A stretch of DNA of 64,000 nucleotides, taken from assembly GCA_964023205.1 (NCBI GenBank), contig OZ026838.1, positions 33,631,843 through 33,695,842 of the forward strand. Direction: 5' to 3'. Numbering within the stretch: the first letter of the stretch is position 1; each line of letters begins with the position of its first letter. The notes beneath the pieces are model-generated. The model searched no databases and was not told the origin of the DNA. It saw nothing but the letters and a program-made list of their open reading frames with translations. The stretch is from Lutraria lutraria (taxonomy: Eukaryota; Mollusca; Bivalvia; Venerida; Mactridae). Below are positions 1-12,006 of this stretch, piece after piece. The translations under genes and the position numbers were made by a program.

Positions 1-1156
1 ACTTACCCAAAAACTGAACAAAATATAAAAGATTGAAAAATGTGTAAAGAAAAAATGTCACGCTAAAAGTGTTACACTCGGGACATTTTTTGCCTGTTTT
101 TCTAATGTAACTTTTGAACGAGTAACACAATCAAGCTGAAATTTTGCAACATTTTTAACAACGTCAAGACACACCATCAGAACATAAAAGTACATTCCTG
201 TGTTGTGTGATATTCTTTAAATCTTGAAAAGAAAAATTGTCTTCATTATTTTGATTTATGCCCATAAGAGGGTCATAAATTTTATTGATTTTTAATGATA
301 ATTACTTTATGGATAACTTCCTGTTGTTTTTATAAACATTTTATGTAATTAATGAATGTTGTCCTTTACCAGATTATGTAAGAACATTTAATACATGAAA
401 TACATGCTTCTTCTATTCTAAATCAAATCATTCTATTTATACATGAAATTATTTTTTACAGAGATAACTATTATAATCTTTAAAATAACTTGCAAAGAAA
501 CTATGTTGATACCGGTACTGCTTGAGAAAATATATTGGTTAGAACTATTTAACAGGTATAAAAGGTGTTAGGATACGTTTGTATTAAATTCCCAAAAATG
601 GACGTTTAATTCATCAAAATCACCCAGACCTAACTAATTGGTGTGAGATACATATATTTGCAAATGTGTTTGAAGCGTTGAGCATTTATTTGAATAATTA
701 ATTTCTTTAATCATATTAAATGAGCTGTCTTATTCTTAATATTTTGCATTTAATATAAACTTCTTTTTTAAAAAAAAAAGATAATTTATATTTTAAATTA
801 AACATTGAATCAATTTTAGTATATCTATACAGTAGCTATATATATTAGCCATAAATTTAAGGGACTGGTTATGTAATTAGAAGCTAGTCTATTAATGACC
901 CTGTCAGTTTTATTGGACTCCCCACTGTGGAATATACAGGACTGCTGGGTCTTAGTCACATGCCTCGCATTCCTGGTTCAATGGGCCCGTTTTATCAACG
1001 TTCTTACGATAAGAATGTGCGTAAGTTTTTCGTACGAACTTCGTACGATCTTAAGAGCGTTTCATCAATATTTTCTTACGCAAGCAGGTGCTGCGAATTC
1101 GTAAGTTACTGTGCAAAAGTTAAGAACGGTCCCAACCTGTCGTAAGTTTCGTAAAT
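1..1156. other. AT-rich stretch with a possible Harbinger left terminus
   Basis: I see no credible gene in the first 980 bases, which are AT-rich with homopolymer runs. From about 983 the sequence changes to GGGCCCGTTTTATCAACG followed by a cluster of CTTACG, CGTAAG and CGTACGA motifs in both orientations up to 1150. A GGGCCCG start with CGTAAG-type motifs just before a HARBI1-type first exon could be the left end of a PIF/Harbinger element. I found no matching right end in the window, so this is inference. Confidence 0.3.
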
Positions 1157-1560
1157 ATGGCCGCAGCGTTTGTTGTAGGACCTAGAAATAGACGTAAAAG
1201 ACGAGGTTTTCACCAGAAATTGTTTAATTTGGATAAACTAAGTGAGCTGCAGCCCTCTGGTGGATTGAGAGGTACCGACTGGGCAAGGCCGCGCACTAGG
1301 ATATCTGTGTGATCTTCTCGGGCGATCATTAGAGTGGAAGTATTCTAGAAGTCAGCCTGTGCAAGTCCTAACGAAGGTGAGTAAAAATCAAATACACGCG
1401 TGCCGATTCGTCAGTTGATAATTACGGATTAGTATATATTTCGCCAGTACCCGGTGTCACCTCATTTTTGTCGGGAGAGACTTTTTTCCATAGACGACAG
1501 GATAAACACCACTAAATTACATCCCTGATAAAATGTAGTAGTACAGAGTATATTAATTAC

Positions 1561-2325
1561 TTTCATGGTCGTCTATGGCCACAATAAATTCTTATAGCAG
1601 TTGGAATATAAATTAATTTCTAGGGTCGTCTATGGCTACAGTAAATTCCCCTTGAATTTATTTGGTATATAAGTTAATTTCTATGGTCGTCTATGGCCAC
1701 AGTAAATGCCTCTTGAAGTTGGTATATAAGTTTATTCTTTCTAGGGTCGTCTATGGCCACAATAAATTCCCCTTGATGATGGTATATACGTTAATTTATA
1801 GGGTCGTCTATGGCCACTGTAAATTCCCCTTGAATATGGTATATAAGTTACTTTCTAGGGTCGTCTATGGCCACAGTAAATTCCCCTTGATTTTGGTATA
1901 TATGATACTTCATAGGGCCGTCTATGGCCACAGTAAATTCCCATTGAATTTGGTATATAAGTTAATTTGTAGGGTCGTCTATGGCCACAGTAAATTCCCC
2001 GTGAATATGGTATATAAGTTACTTTTTAGGGTCGTCTATGGCCACAGTAAATTCCCCTTGAAGTTGGTATATAAGTTACTTTCTAGGGTCCTCTATGGCC
2101 ACAGTAAGTTCCCCTTGAAGATGGTATATATCCTGGAATACGGTATATAAGTCACTTGCTAGGGTTGTCTATGGCCACAGTACATTTCCCTTGAATTTAG
2201 TATATAAGTTTATTTCTAGGATCGTCTATGGCCACAGTAAATTCCCCTTGATGATGGTATATAAATTAATTTCTAGGGTCCTCTATGGCCACAGTAAATT
2301 CCCCTTGAAGATGGTCTAAGAGTTA
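1561..2325 (+). repeat. Left minisatellite array, 57-bp unit, about 13 copies
   Basis: Tandem units contain GTCGTCTATGGCCACAGTAA, then TTCCCCTTGAA, then GGTATATAAGTTA. I count about 13 units with point changes and a few indels; a partial unit near 2125-2150 shows an internal deletion. The outermost units (nearest 1561) are the most diverged. Because 57 is a multiple of three, the array gives a 162-codon open frame (1662-2150) reading the repeated VVYGHSKFPL; I treat this as a by-product. Confidence 0.9.
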
Positions 2326-3655
2326 CAGTAAATTCTTCTTGATAATGTTGAATTCTTGCATGGAGGGCCGTCCACGTAGTCCACGGGACAGTCTTTATAT
2401 GTACCAACTAATGGAAAATATGTATTGTTTGTGTTTCAATCAAGAGCCCTTGATCCTAATTAAACTAAAGAATGTGTCAGTTGCTGCTTGCATTTCCAGT
2501 GTGTTATCATGGGTCAATTTTGTTGCTGTGATACATTTAATACTCGATGTTAGTACGCCCAACATGATCTCAAAATGAAAATATTATTCCTTAGCAAATA
2601 AGTAGTTGTTATAATGGAAGATCTTGATAACTATCTTCTAGCTATGTGTTGCTTTACTGATCTGGTAACCAACCTTAGATGATCATATACATGTATTTGA
2701 ATATAACAGTGAAAAAACATCCGCTTTAAAACATTTATTAAGTCTCAAAAACAGATATATTGTAAGATATCAATTTCAACATAATCGTAACAAATTCACA
2801 ATGCGTACACGTCAAATTATAGACAAAGGTATTAAAATACAATGCATATAGTGGTCACGTTAGTTTAAGTTAACATCTTTATAAGCAATGTATATTACCT
2901 ACAATCATAAATAAATTCGAAATGAAACGGTCTACTGACAAAACGTTCATGTTCTTATGTAATTGTTACAATTTTTACAAGCATTTAACATAGAGTAAAT
3001 TTGTATGCATGTACATTCAATAATAATTATACATGGTCAGGTTGGTTTTATCTAAGTTAAGTATTTCAACATTAAATTAATGGTATACCTTAGCACTATA
3101 ACAACACATTTGAAACATTTTCTACTTGTCTAGGAATTAGTTATTGTTAAAAAAATACAATAATAACAACAACAACAAAAAGAACAGTATTAATCATTAT
3201 GACAATCAATTGAGAATTCAATAATAGAATACTGACATGTTTTGGAACAAGTAGCCATAAATGCTTCATGTTTTTGACCATCATCAGTTTAATTATATAA
3301 TGAATATGAATCAAATTCAGAATGCTGCTTTATAATACAACATATAAATAGTTCAAGACATAAAACCTTTGTGATTAGGATACCTTTGATAATTGATATT
3401 ATTTAACAAATTGCTAACATTATTATAAATATACATAAATGATGTCCAGTTAATTGGAAACTTGAAAAATTGATATCGCGGGCCGAGCGCAAAACGGTCG
3501 TAACTGACATCTTTTACAAAAATGACATTTTTGCATTTTTCGCATTGCTGTATAAGCCCTCATATCCTGTTAAATTATCAAATGTGAAATCCACACCTAA
3601 ATGTAAGAAAAACATCATGTGGCAAAAGGTCATATCTAGAAATCGCAATTTGCTT

Positions 3656-3700
3656 TTTGTGCAAAACAGTCGTAACTGCAGTACGACTGTTTTGCACAAA
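3656..3700. repeat. Perfect 19-bp-arm hairpin inside the TIR element
   Basis: The arm TTTGTGCAAAACAGTCGTA (3656-3674) is followed by a 7-base spacer ACTGCAG and its exact reverse complement (3682-3700). The arm contains a variant of the core sequence of the element's own TIR, with CAGTCG in place of CGGTCG. Confidence 0.85.
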
Positions 3701-6504
3701 ATGATGTTTGTAAACAAATCATTGACAAGGGACGTAACTGCCTTATATTCATGACAACACTAATGACATCATAGAGTTATGTTTCACATTAAAAGAGATA
3801 TATTTAAACATGTGATAGGAAGGAAAATTTGCAGTCATCATCTTAAGATATAGGAATTTACTCTCAAATTAAATTTCATTCAAGTCTTAATTGAAAATGA
3901 TTATTTACAAGCTTCTAAAAATAATTTAAAAATGGAGTGTAAATTTTGAAAGGCTAATAAAGGAATAAAATATAAAATGAAATAATCTTAATTAAAATGT
4001 ATAGATTAGATCTAAATCCTGATAATTTATAAATCTGATTATTTGATTGAGATGTATAATTACCTTTGTTCACAAAATATTAATGTATTTAGAGAATGTA
4101 ATTACATCTATCTATAGGAACACAAAGATAATATTAATTTACTTAATATTAATTAAACAGAAATGAAAGCATTTTACAAGTAGAGTTATTACTGTGTTTT
4201 AGGGTAACAATGAATATAAAACAAGTTTCTTATCACTAAGGACACCATTCCTTGAAGGCCATTGCAAACCCGCTAAATTTTGCAATTCCAGGCTGTATTT
4301 AACTCAGATAATCCTATATTTTGAAACCTGTATCTCCTATATTTTCCTATATTTTGAAAAACATTCCTATATTTTTTAGTAAATTTGTTACCAATAAATG
4401 AAAAGTAAATATTGCTTTGCTAGAAAATTTCTATGTCTTCCACACTATCACCATCCTTCAATAATAATAATGATGTTGAGCACTTCTCCATCATCTGTAT
4501 GGTCAACTTGCATGTCAGTGCAATAGGACACAGACCTGTCATTAAGGTGCCCATTCAGATGGTGAAGATGTACTAAATGATGCAGCAGTCCTCAGTCTGG
4601 ATTGTGATGCTGTTGAAGTGAAAGTTTTTTATGGTAGTTATTTTAGACAATGATTTATGTAGTTACAGTAAGTGTACAGGTGAGAATTGTTAGCCAATGT
4701 GCCTGTACATGAAACAAATTCCATTTGGAAAACTCCTATATTTTGCCTCAAAATATCCAAAAACATGTAATGAAAATAATCCTATATTCCTCCTATATTA
4801 TGGAGATGACGTACTTTTTAAAGTTGACAACTTGTGTCTGTCCTTAGCAGCTAAAACTTCTGGTTGCACAGTGCACCCTCTCTACAACAGCCATCAAGGG
4901 GAAGGACAAAATTGGATGTTGCAAGGAGGTGGCTGTTGTTGAGAGAGTGAAAATAGAGTAAAACATCAATTTGGATTACTAGTATACTGGCTGTAACATG
5001 TAACATGGATGTAATGTGGCTGTTGTTGGGAGGTGATCATTCATGGAGGTTACACTGTATTTGAATCTTAATGACATTTCCAATGACACTGCCATGAAGT
5101 TGCACAGTTTACATGGTACTGAAGTTTGATGATCCATTTCATTCATCAGTTTCATTTTCATACCGATTGTTATTCCACTGCAGTTTAGAAAAATGACAAT
5201 GATTTTTACTTGTTTGATTCACATAGTAGGAATTATTCTGGCATGTTGTTTACCGATGGAAATGCATGTCTAACAAAACACTAAGACATATTCAACTTGT
5301 GCACATTTATAAGGCACTTACATGAGCTGCTTCACTGTATCTACAACAACCTTCTCTGTTTGAACTTGCTGGAATTACTATGTATTATGTACAAAATACC
5401 CTTGTTTACAAAATGCCAGCACAGACTCTGAAAGCAGTTCTAGCTGTTTTGATCTTATATGAGATGGTGAATATAGCTGTATGCTATTCATGACTAAAGA
5501 GGCTGAGGTGAAAGCTTAAAAAGATGATTCTGCTTCTGTATCAGATTAACAGCAGCATTGTTGATCAAGTCACAAGTTTCAATGACAAGGTCTTAATAAC
5601 AAACAGTATGAGCAGTCACATAGATGCTGTACTATAAGATCTGGACACTGGTCACCTTTTGTTGGACAACATGAATATGTTTGGTGATATTATTTGTGAG
5701 ACAGATTATTCATCTATGAAATTGAAGTTCATGGTGGATCTAGATGTGACGGTGATCAAAATCATATACATGGTGGTATTGTTTCTGGTAGTAAACATGC
5801 TAAGCATGTTGAAGATGGTGTAAACAATGGTAATCTTAGTACAATGCAGTACATCCTCTAGCAACATAAGATGTGTAAATAGCAATGGTGTGTCCTGTGC
5901 AATTCCCTCTGACAAAATTATACATAATGATGATATTCCTTGTGGTGTTCCCATAGACAATGATATGTAACTATGGTAATAACCAAGACCGACCAAGCGA
6001 CATGCCTATCCCCTGACAATATTATGTGTAACATACCCTGTGACATTGTAAAGTTTAATGTTACCAAGATAATGGTGATGTTTTCACTGCAGGTAGACCT
6101 TTTATACAGGTCCAGACATACAAATCCACAGCCAGCAATTATAAAAATTTGTCAACTGAGAACTGAACGACCCAAAATACCTCAGGCAAAATACATGGAC
6201 CTGGTTGCTCTATGCAACATCAGTATAATTCCCAGGGCTCATCATGCATTTTACCTGTTTCAATAGAATGAGTAGATCTTTTCAGATACAACTCTGGGCA
6301 AGGTTACATACCATAGGAGCTTGAACATGTAATTGCAAATAACAGTACTTTGCAGTATGTTATTTGATGGCACACTTATCAACCTTTAAGATTACTGTAT
6401 TATAGTTAAAATGATAACTTAAGTTTCTCTGACACTGTATTTAGTACACTGACTTTTTTGTATCATTCAATGTATACAAGTATACACAAAGCCCAGGGTT
6501 TATT
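3701..6504. other. Interior of the nested TIR element, degenerate
   Basis: AT-rich sequence with short repeated phrases such as CCTATATTTTG between 4310 and 4790. A weak protein-like stretch on the plus strand near 6090-6266 ends in LVALCNISIIPRAHHAFYLFQ, but I cannot assign it to a family. No open frame of convincing length or composition was found. Confidence 0.35.
4867..5059. mobile_element. MITE of pogo/Tigger-like type (CAGTGCA..CTCTCTACAAC)
   Basis: Starts CAGTGCACCCTCTCTACAAC and ends GGAGGTTACACTGTA, with GGCTGTTGTTG motifs inside. It matches the layout of the other TACAGT..ACTGTA MITEs in the window (about 35315, 46930, 51541, 57153). It has no coding capacity. Confidence 0.6.
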
Positions 6505-6830
6505 TTTAGCATTTTGAGATCATGGCCCCATACCCTTTGAATTGGGAATTTCAGCTGTGTCTTGTTAAAAATTGGGAATTATGCATGAATGCAATTCAGA
6601 ATGTTTAAATGAACATAAACAATCACTGTCAATGATGGGAACTTTCAATCATTACAATTTAAGTTTATTTAATACAGTGGAAGTCTCTTGTTTTCAAAGA
6701 TTTTAGTATTTTTTTTTTGTTTCTAATTTTTGGTTTTTGGAAATTTAAAGTCGGGAAAAAGATACTTTTTTTTCAATTGGGAATATCACCGAATATCGGC
6801 TATAAAATTTGCCCAAATAATCTGTAGCCA
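6505..6830 (+). repeat. Dispersed repeat rich in AATTGGGAAT, first copy
   Basis: Contains CCCATACCCTTTGAATTGGG, then AAAAATTGGGAATTATG, then GGGAAAAAGATACTTTT and a TCGGCTATAAAATT tail. The same order of motifs recurs at 18480-18755 in the same orientation. This is an old interspersed repeat of unknown class. Confidence 0.6.
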
Positions 6831-8813
6831 TTCATTTTATATCATGAAGTCAAAGAATCTTTTCATCACAATAAAGTAATTTTTCACATGTTTTAGCTTG
6901 ACAATTTGTATAGGAGAAGCTGTCATATTCACCTTCGCATTGACGTCACATCTTGTTTAAGTTTTTTGTTGAAGTCCATTTTTTTACTTTAGCATTTAAG
7001 GTAAAGGTTTGAATCTTGGAATATTTGTTAACCATCATCAGCCTAATCTCTATATATAAACAATGGTTGATCACTGTGTCACTAAAAGATTTTTAAAGGA
7101 GTCAAACATTTTGACAACTATTTAAGATATTCTAATGAGACCTCAAATACTTTTCTCTGGTATCATGATATTGTCAGTTGCTCCGTCTTGGGACAGCTCT
7201 TGTTATTTATTTAACCAAATTAGACTGAATTTTACTAAGAATAGTTTTTTTCCAATTAAATTGCTATTATGAAAGAGTAAATGACCATCAGATATCATTA
7301 TCATTAGTTATTGATAGTAAATAACAGTATTGTACATGTTGTAACATTTTATTGAGCTGGATTACAGTTACATTCACAGTTAAATCTAATGAATTATGAT
7401 GCCAGTCTTACTTTTTCTATACAATGTACCTGTTTAACAGTTGCAACTTACTTGATTTTCTGAAATTAAGTGTTAACTACATTTCTTTTTGTCAATACAT
7501 TGTTATTCTACACTTACACAAGGAAAGATGTCGGTTAAGGCTTTTCCGATGTTTTTCACGATGTTTTTGGATGTAACAGCCCTTTTCCTTGGCATAAATT
7601 CTCTTTCATGGACATGAATACTTATACTCAGCAAAATGTGGGCATAAATATTTATGTTATATTGCAAAGTCACTGAATAGTTAAACATGAATTTCATATA
7701 CGACCGTTTTGCACAATTTTTTTTTTTAAAAATCAGTAGTTTTCAGCGCAAAACGGTCGTTTCTGACAATGCATCAAATATCTCATTTCTCTTTGACCCT
7801 ATAGAAATGCAAACATAATCTACATTAACTAAATGCTAAAATTGAGTTACTGATGAAAAACAAGTTTTTAAATTACATTAATAAGAAAACTGAAAAGTTT
7901 TTTTGCTCTCCTGAAAAGTTTTCAAGAAGTCAGTTACGACCGTTTTGCGCTCGGCCCGCGATATGTAGAAGATAACCACTGAGACATAAGTATTTCAGAT
8001 ACTATATCATTATTTATATTCTACTACCATTAAAATTTTGATAATGTCACCAAATGGAAAATTATTGAGATGGACTCTAACATAAACATTAGTATGTTAA
8101 CAGTTGTGTTTATCAATGAAACTGAGCTCAATTAAATATCATTGTATAGTCATACTAATACAGTAACAATATTTGAAAATGAAATCATTTCGAAAAGTAA
8201 AACTCTTTTTGGCAGGTTATTAAATATGATTAAGGATTTCAACAAGTCTGACATATCAGATAATCATACAACAGGTGCTTGCAACATATAAGTCCCCTAC
8301 CACTTGGGCAGATTGAAGCAATCCTAAGATTTGGAATGTTCAGGCAATGAATATGCATGATTATTGCTGACACTAGTAATAGCAAACACAATTTTTACTC
8401 GTACAAACAAAACTAGAGCTGTCAGTGAGGTGACTAATATCTTCATTGCGGGAGTATAATAAATAGTATATATAGTATCCACACTGTTGCCATTTCACAT
8501 ATCAAGTTTTGAACCTTTCTTCACAAAAATGTACAAATACAAATCCTTTCTTCACAAAAATGTACAAATACAGATACAAAACATCTACAAAATAGTGTAC
8601 AGTCATGTACCATTCCAATTAATCGAATTTGCAGGATGGAACTTGCTACATGTTCGGTATTTTGGAGTGGGTCAATGATGCCAAATGAAGTCGATAGCAC
8701 GTGTGTTTGGTCAAAAAATAATTTAATAATTAAACGACCATCATGGAAACCTACTAGTACTGCCGAAATCTTTAGTTGATGTGAATACACAAAACCGTGT
8801 GTTGGTCTCCAAC
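6831..8813. other. Non-coding interior of the nested elements
   Basis: AT-rich sequence with no convincing gene. 7929-7964 is the right TIR of the inner element. 7965-8813 belongs to the middle of the outer foldback-like element and contains a short direct repeat (TTTCTTCACAAAAATGTACA) at about 8516 and 8547. Confidence 0.4.
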
Positions 8814-8849
8814 TCATGTTCCCGTAGGTTTTGTGTATTCATAGAAGAC

Positions 8850-10010
8850 CCTATGAAGTAACTTATATACCATATTCACGGGGAATTTACTGTGGCCATA
8901 GACGACCCTATGAAGTATAATATGTACCAACTTTAAGGGGAATTTACTGTGGCCATAGACATAGACGACCCTACAAATTAACTTATATACCAACTTCAAG
9001 GGGAATTTACTGTGGCCATAGACGACCCTAGAAAGTAACTTATATACCATATTCACGGGGAATTTACTGTGGCCATAGACGACCCTACAAATTAACTTAT
9101 ATACCAAATTCAAGGGGAATTTACTGTGGCCATAGACGACCCTATGAAGTATCATATATACCAAAATCAAGGGGAATTTACTGTGGCCATAGACGACCCT
9201 ATGAAGTAACTTATATACCACTTTCAAGGGGAATTTACTGTGGCCATAGACGACCATAGAAAGTAACTTATATACCAAGTTCAAGGGGAATTTACTGTGG
9301 CCATAGACGACCCTATGAAGTATCTTATATACCAACTTCAAGGGGAATTTACTGTGGCCATAGACGACCCTAGCGAATAACTTATATACCACATACAAGG
9401 GGAATTTACTGTGGCCATAGACGACCCTATGAAGTATCTTATATACCAACTTCAAGGGGAATTTACTGTGGCCATAGACGACCCTATAAAGTAACTTATA
9501 TACCATATTCACGGGGAATTTACTGTGGCCATAGACGACCCTACAAATTAACTTATATACCAAATTCAAGGGGAATTTACTGTGGCCATAGACGACCCTA
9601 TGAAGTATCATATATACCAAAATCAAGGGGAATTTACTGTGGCCATAGACGACCCTATGAAGTAACTTATATACCACTTTCAAGGGGAATTTACTGTGGC
9701 CATAGACGACCCTAGAAAGTAACTTATATACCATATTCAAGGGGATTTACAGTGGCCATAGACGACCCTATAAATTAACTTATATACCATCATCAAGGGG
9801 AATTTATTGTGGCCATAGACGACCCTAGAAAGAATAAACTTATATACCAACTTCAAGAGGCATTTACTGTGGCCATAGACGACCATAGAAATTAACTTAT
9901 ATACCAAATAAATTCAAGGGGAATTTACTGTAGCCATAGACGACCCTAGAAATTAATTTATATTCCAACTGCTATAAGAATTTATTGTGGCCATAGACGA
10001 CCATGAAAGT
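8850..10010 (-). repeat. Right minisatellite array, 57-bp unit, about 20 copies, inverted relative to the left array
   Basis: Same unit as at 1561-2325 but on the opposite strand, about 20 copies. A block of several units seems to recur as a higher-order repeat: the order of unit types near 9030-9240 resembles that near 9480-9700. On the minus strand the array is open for 308 codons (8814-9740), repeating a 19-residue peptide of the type MVYKLLSRVVYGHSKFPL. Nothing but the repeat supports translation. Confidence 0.9.
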
Positions 10011-10096
10011 AATTAATATACTCTGTACTACTACATTTTATCAGGGATGTAATTTAGTGGTGTTTATCCTGTCGTCTATGGAAAAAAGTCTCTCCC

Positions 10097-10749
10097 ATTT
10101 GGTTGTCCATATAAACAATCCGACCGTCTGCAGAAGACAACGAAGAAATTCACTTAGACGTGCACGTTTGATATTGAAAGATAACTAAAGGGTGTTGCAG
10201 TTTTCATTTATTAATCAGAACTTAATTAGCGTATTTCAGTTAATTAATATGCACAGGAAAGCGTTATTTAAATAGTAAATGATAAAGAATTTTAACCACA
10301 CATGATCTGACCAACCCGTTCCAAGTGATCCGAACGAAATTTACCCTCGCTATTCATTAATTTAAGCTAGATCGGGAACAAAAACTGTAACTCATAACCA
10401 GTTATGCAATGTTTCAACACTTTCATGTAAATGTGTGGGAATGGGATGAGACCCAAGGCCAGAAATACTAGTTATACAAAACAAGGGTTGTAACTCTGTT
10501 TGAGATTCATCAGTGCAGGGATGCTATCCCTGATCAGTGTAAAGTTATTGCATATCATGAAATTACTGGATGCACATCAATCAACAAAACTTAAGTTAAT
10601 GTAAAATGTGATGTGTATTTCTTGATTTTCTTCAAATTTCAATTTGATATATCATTTAATTCCTACCTTAATTGATTATGACTCTTTTTTTAGATCAGTA
10701 CTGTCTGGTCTGAAGCTATGGTACTTACATATTTTTAATACTTTTTCAG
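10097..10749. other. Intron 1 remainder of the HARBI1-like pseudogene
   Basis: Non-coding sequence between the right end of the foldback-like element and exon 2. I see no repeat or gene of note. Confidence 0.4.
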
Positions 10750-11710
10750 ATTCAGATAGGTATGCAAAGTCTATCCAAAGGTGATTTTTTTCTCCAAAAT
10801 GCGGATCTTCATGGTGTCAGAAAGACCATTGTTTGCAGGGTTTTCCCCAGTGTTCTTGATGCTATTAATGAAAACTTGGATAACATCAGGTAAATTTTCT
10901 TTTTTACACAGATATGCTCCTTATTACATCCAAATTCATATCCAAAGTTAAACCAAATATGAAATCTGCATGATTTAACTTAATTCTTTAAAGATTAATA
11001 CTTTTTTCATTTTACATGGACTGTACAGCAAGTTCTCATAATTTACATTGGCAAATTAAGATTGTTGCCTTATGTACTCAGACCAGTACTTTTTGAAAGA
11101 TCAGATTTTTAAAATAACAGTCACAGGATTTAAACAGTTACATGCATTTCCTGGGTTAAGTATTTGATGCTGTACTTTCACATAACTGCTTCTACTTGTT
11201 ATTGAAGTAACCAAATACTTTATTTACTGTTAACATAGGAATGTTTATTGTTATAGACAAGACCAACTTCTTAAAAACAATACAGACTTCTACAGAAATG
11301 TAAATTGCCTGGAGTGATTGGTGCTATTGATGGTACACTAGTACCAATAATAGCACCTTATGATAATGAGGAAGAATATAGGTGCCAAAAAGGTTTCCAT
11401 GCATTGAACATCCAAGCTTTTGTTGACAATAACATGAGGTATGTAGATATTAATTACAGGGGTATTCATATTTTTGTAGCCCACACAATCAAGTAAATAG
11501 CATCATGAAATCTGTAAATTCTACCATACTATACAGTTGATATTGTTGTATAGTATATGGTTGTCATTGAATTATTAAAACTGATGATTATAATTATTTG
11601 CCTTTTGTGTATTAATAAGAAGTTCTCTTTAATGAAATTAATTAATATAAATTTGTATGTATATTTCGGCTTGTTTGATATGTTTTAAGAAAGTTGTCTT
11701 TCAGCTGTAA

Positions 11711-12006
11711 GCCCGCCCGGTTAGCTCAGTGTTTGTCAGCTGATTGAGAGGTTGTGAGTTTGAACCCCGGGCGAGGCTCACACTGTCCTTGACAAATTTG
11801 ACTGAAGATATTACATCCTATGTTAAATTGTCCTCCACCTCTGAATTGTGTGGGGTAGCTTTGCAGAAGCTTGCGGATAGAATGTGGTTAGTACTGGTTA
11901 AGGCTTGAATGAAGTCCAGGACAGCTGGTTAGAATAACTGCCCACCACGATACGACTGAAATAATGTTGAAAATGATGTAAAACACGATGAAACAAACAA
12001 ACAAAC
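11711..12006 (+). mobile_element. tRNA-headed SINE in a pseudogene intron
   Basis: The head reads GCCCGGTTAGCTCAGTG (A-box-like) and GAGTTTGAACCCCGGGC (B-box-like), spaced as in a tRNA-derived pol III promoter. The body follows, with CCCACCACGATACGACTGAA, and the tail is (ACAA)n. This layout is typical of molluscan tRNA-derived SINEs. The subfamily was not determined. Confidence 0.8.

Larger units (their letters stand above)
3473..7964. mobile_element. 4.5-kb TIR element nested in the foldback-like element
   Basis: A perfect 36-bp inverted repeat lies at 3473-3508 and 7929-7964, beginning ATATCGCGGGCCGAGCGC and continuing AAAACGGTCGTAACTGAC. The ATAT at each edge is self-complementary, so it may be a 4-bp target duplication, or TA alone may be. 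Subterminal copies of the GCAAAACGGTCGT core occur at about 7700 and 7745 in both orientations. A perfect hairpin built on the related GCAAAACAGTCGTA sits at 3656-3700. No transposase was recognised inside. Confidence 0.75.
1473..10096. mobile_element. 8.6-kb foldback-like element with minisatellite inverted ends
   Basis: The sequence beginning GGGAGAGACTTTTTTCCATA at 1473 recurs as its reverse complement ending GTCTCTCCC at 10096. The match continues inward for about 90 bp of unique sequence (through the stretch containing TACATCCCTGATAAAATG), then into arrays of a 57-bp unit that point inward from both sides. Long inverted termini made of tandem repeats around a middle segment are the hallmark of foldback elements (Drosophila FB, sea urchin TU). 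The flanks read ATTTTTGTC on the left and ATTTGGTTGTC on the right, at best an imperfect target-site duplication. The middle holds a second TIR element and no recognisable transposase. The element lies wholly within intron 1 of the HARBI1-like pseudogene. Confidence 0.7.

Noticed and set aside
8814..9740. 308-codon minus-strand open frame with a 19-residue repeat
   Set aside because: It is the translation of the 57-bp minisatellite, whose length is a multiple of three. No splice signals, signal peptide or non-repeat coding sequence supports it. It is kept only as a curiosity under the foldback finding.
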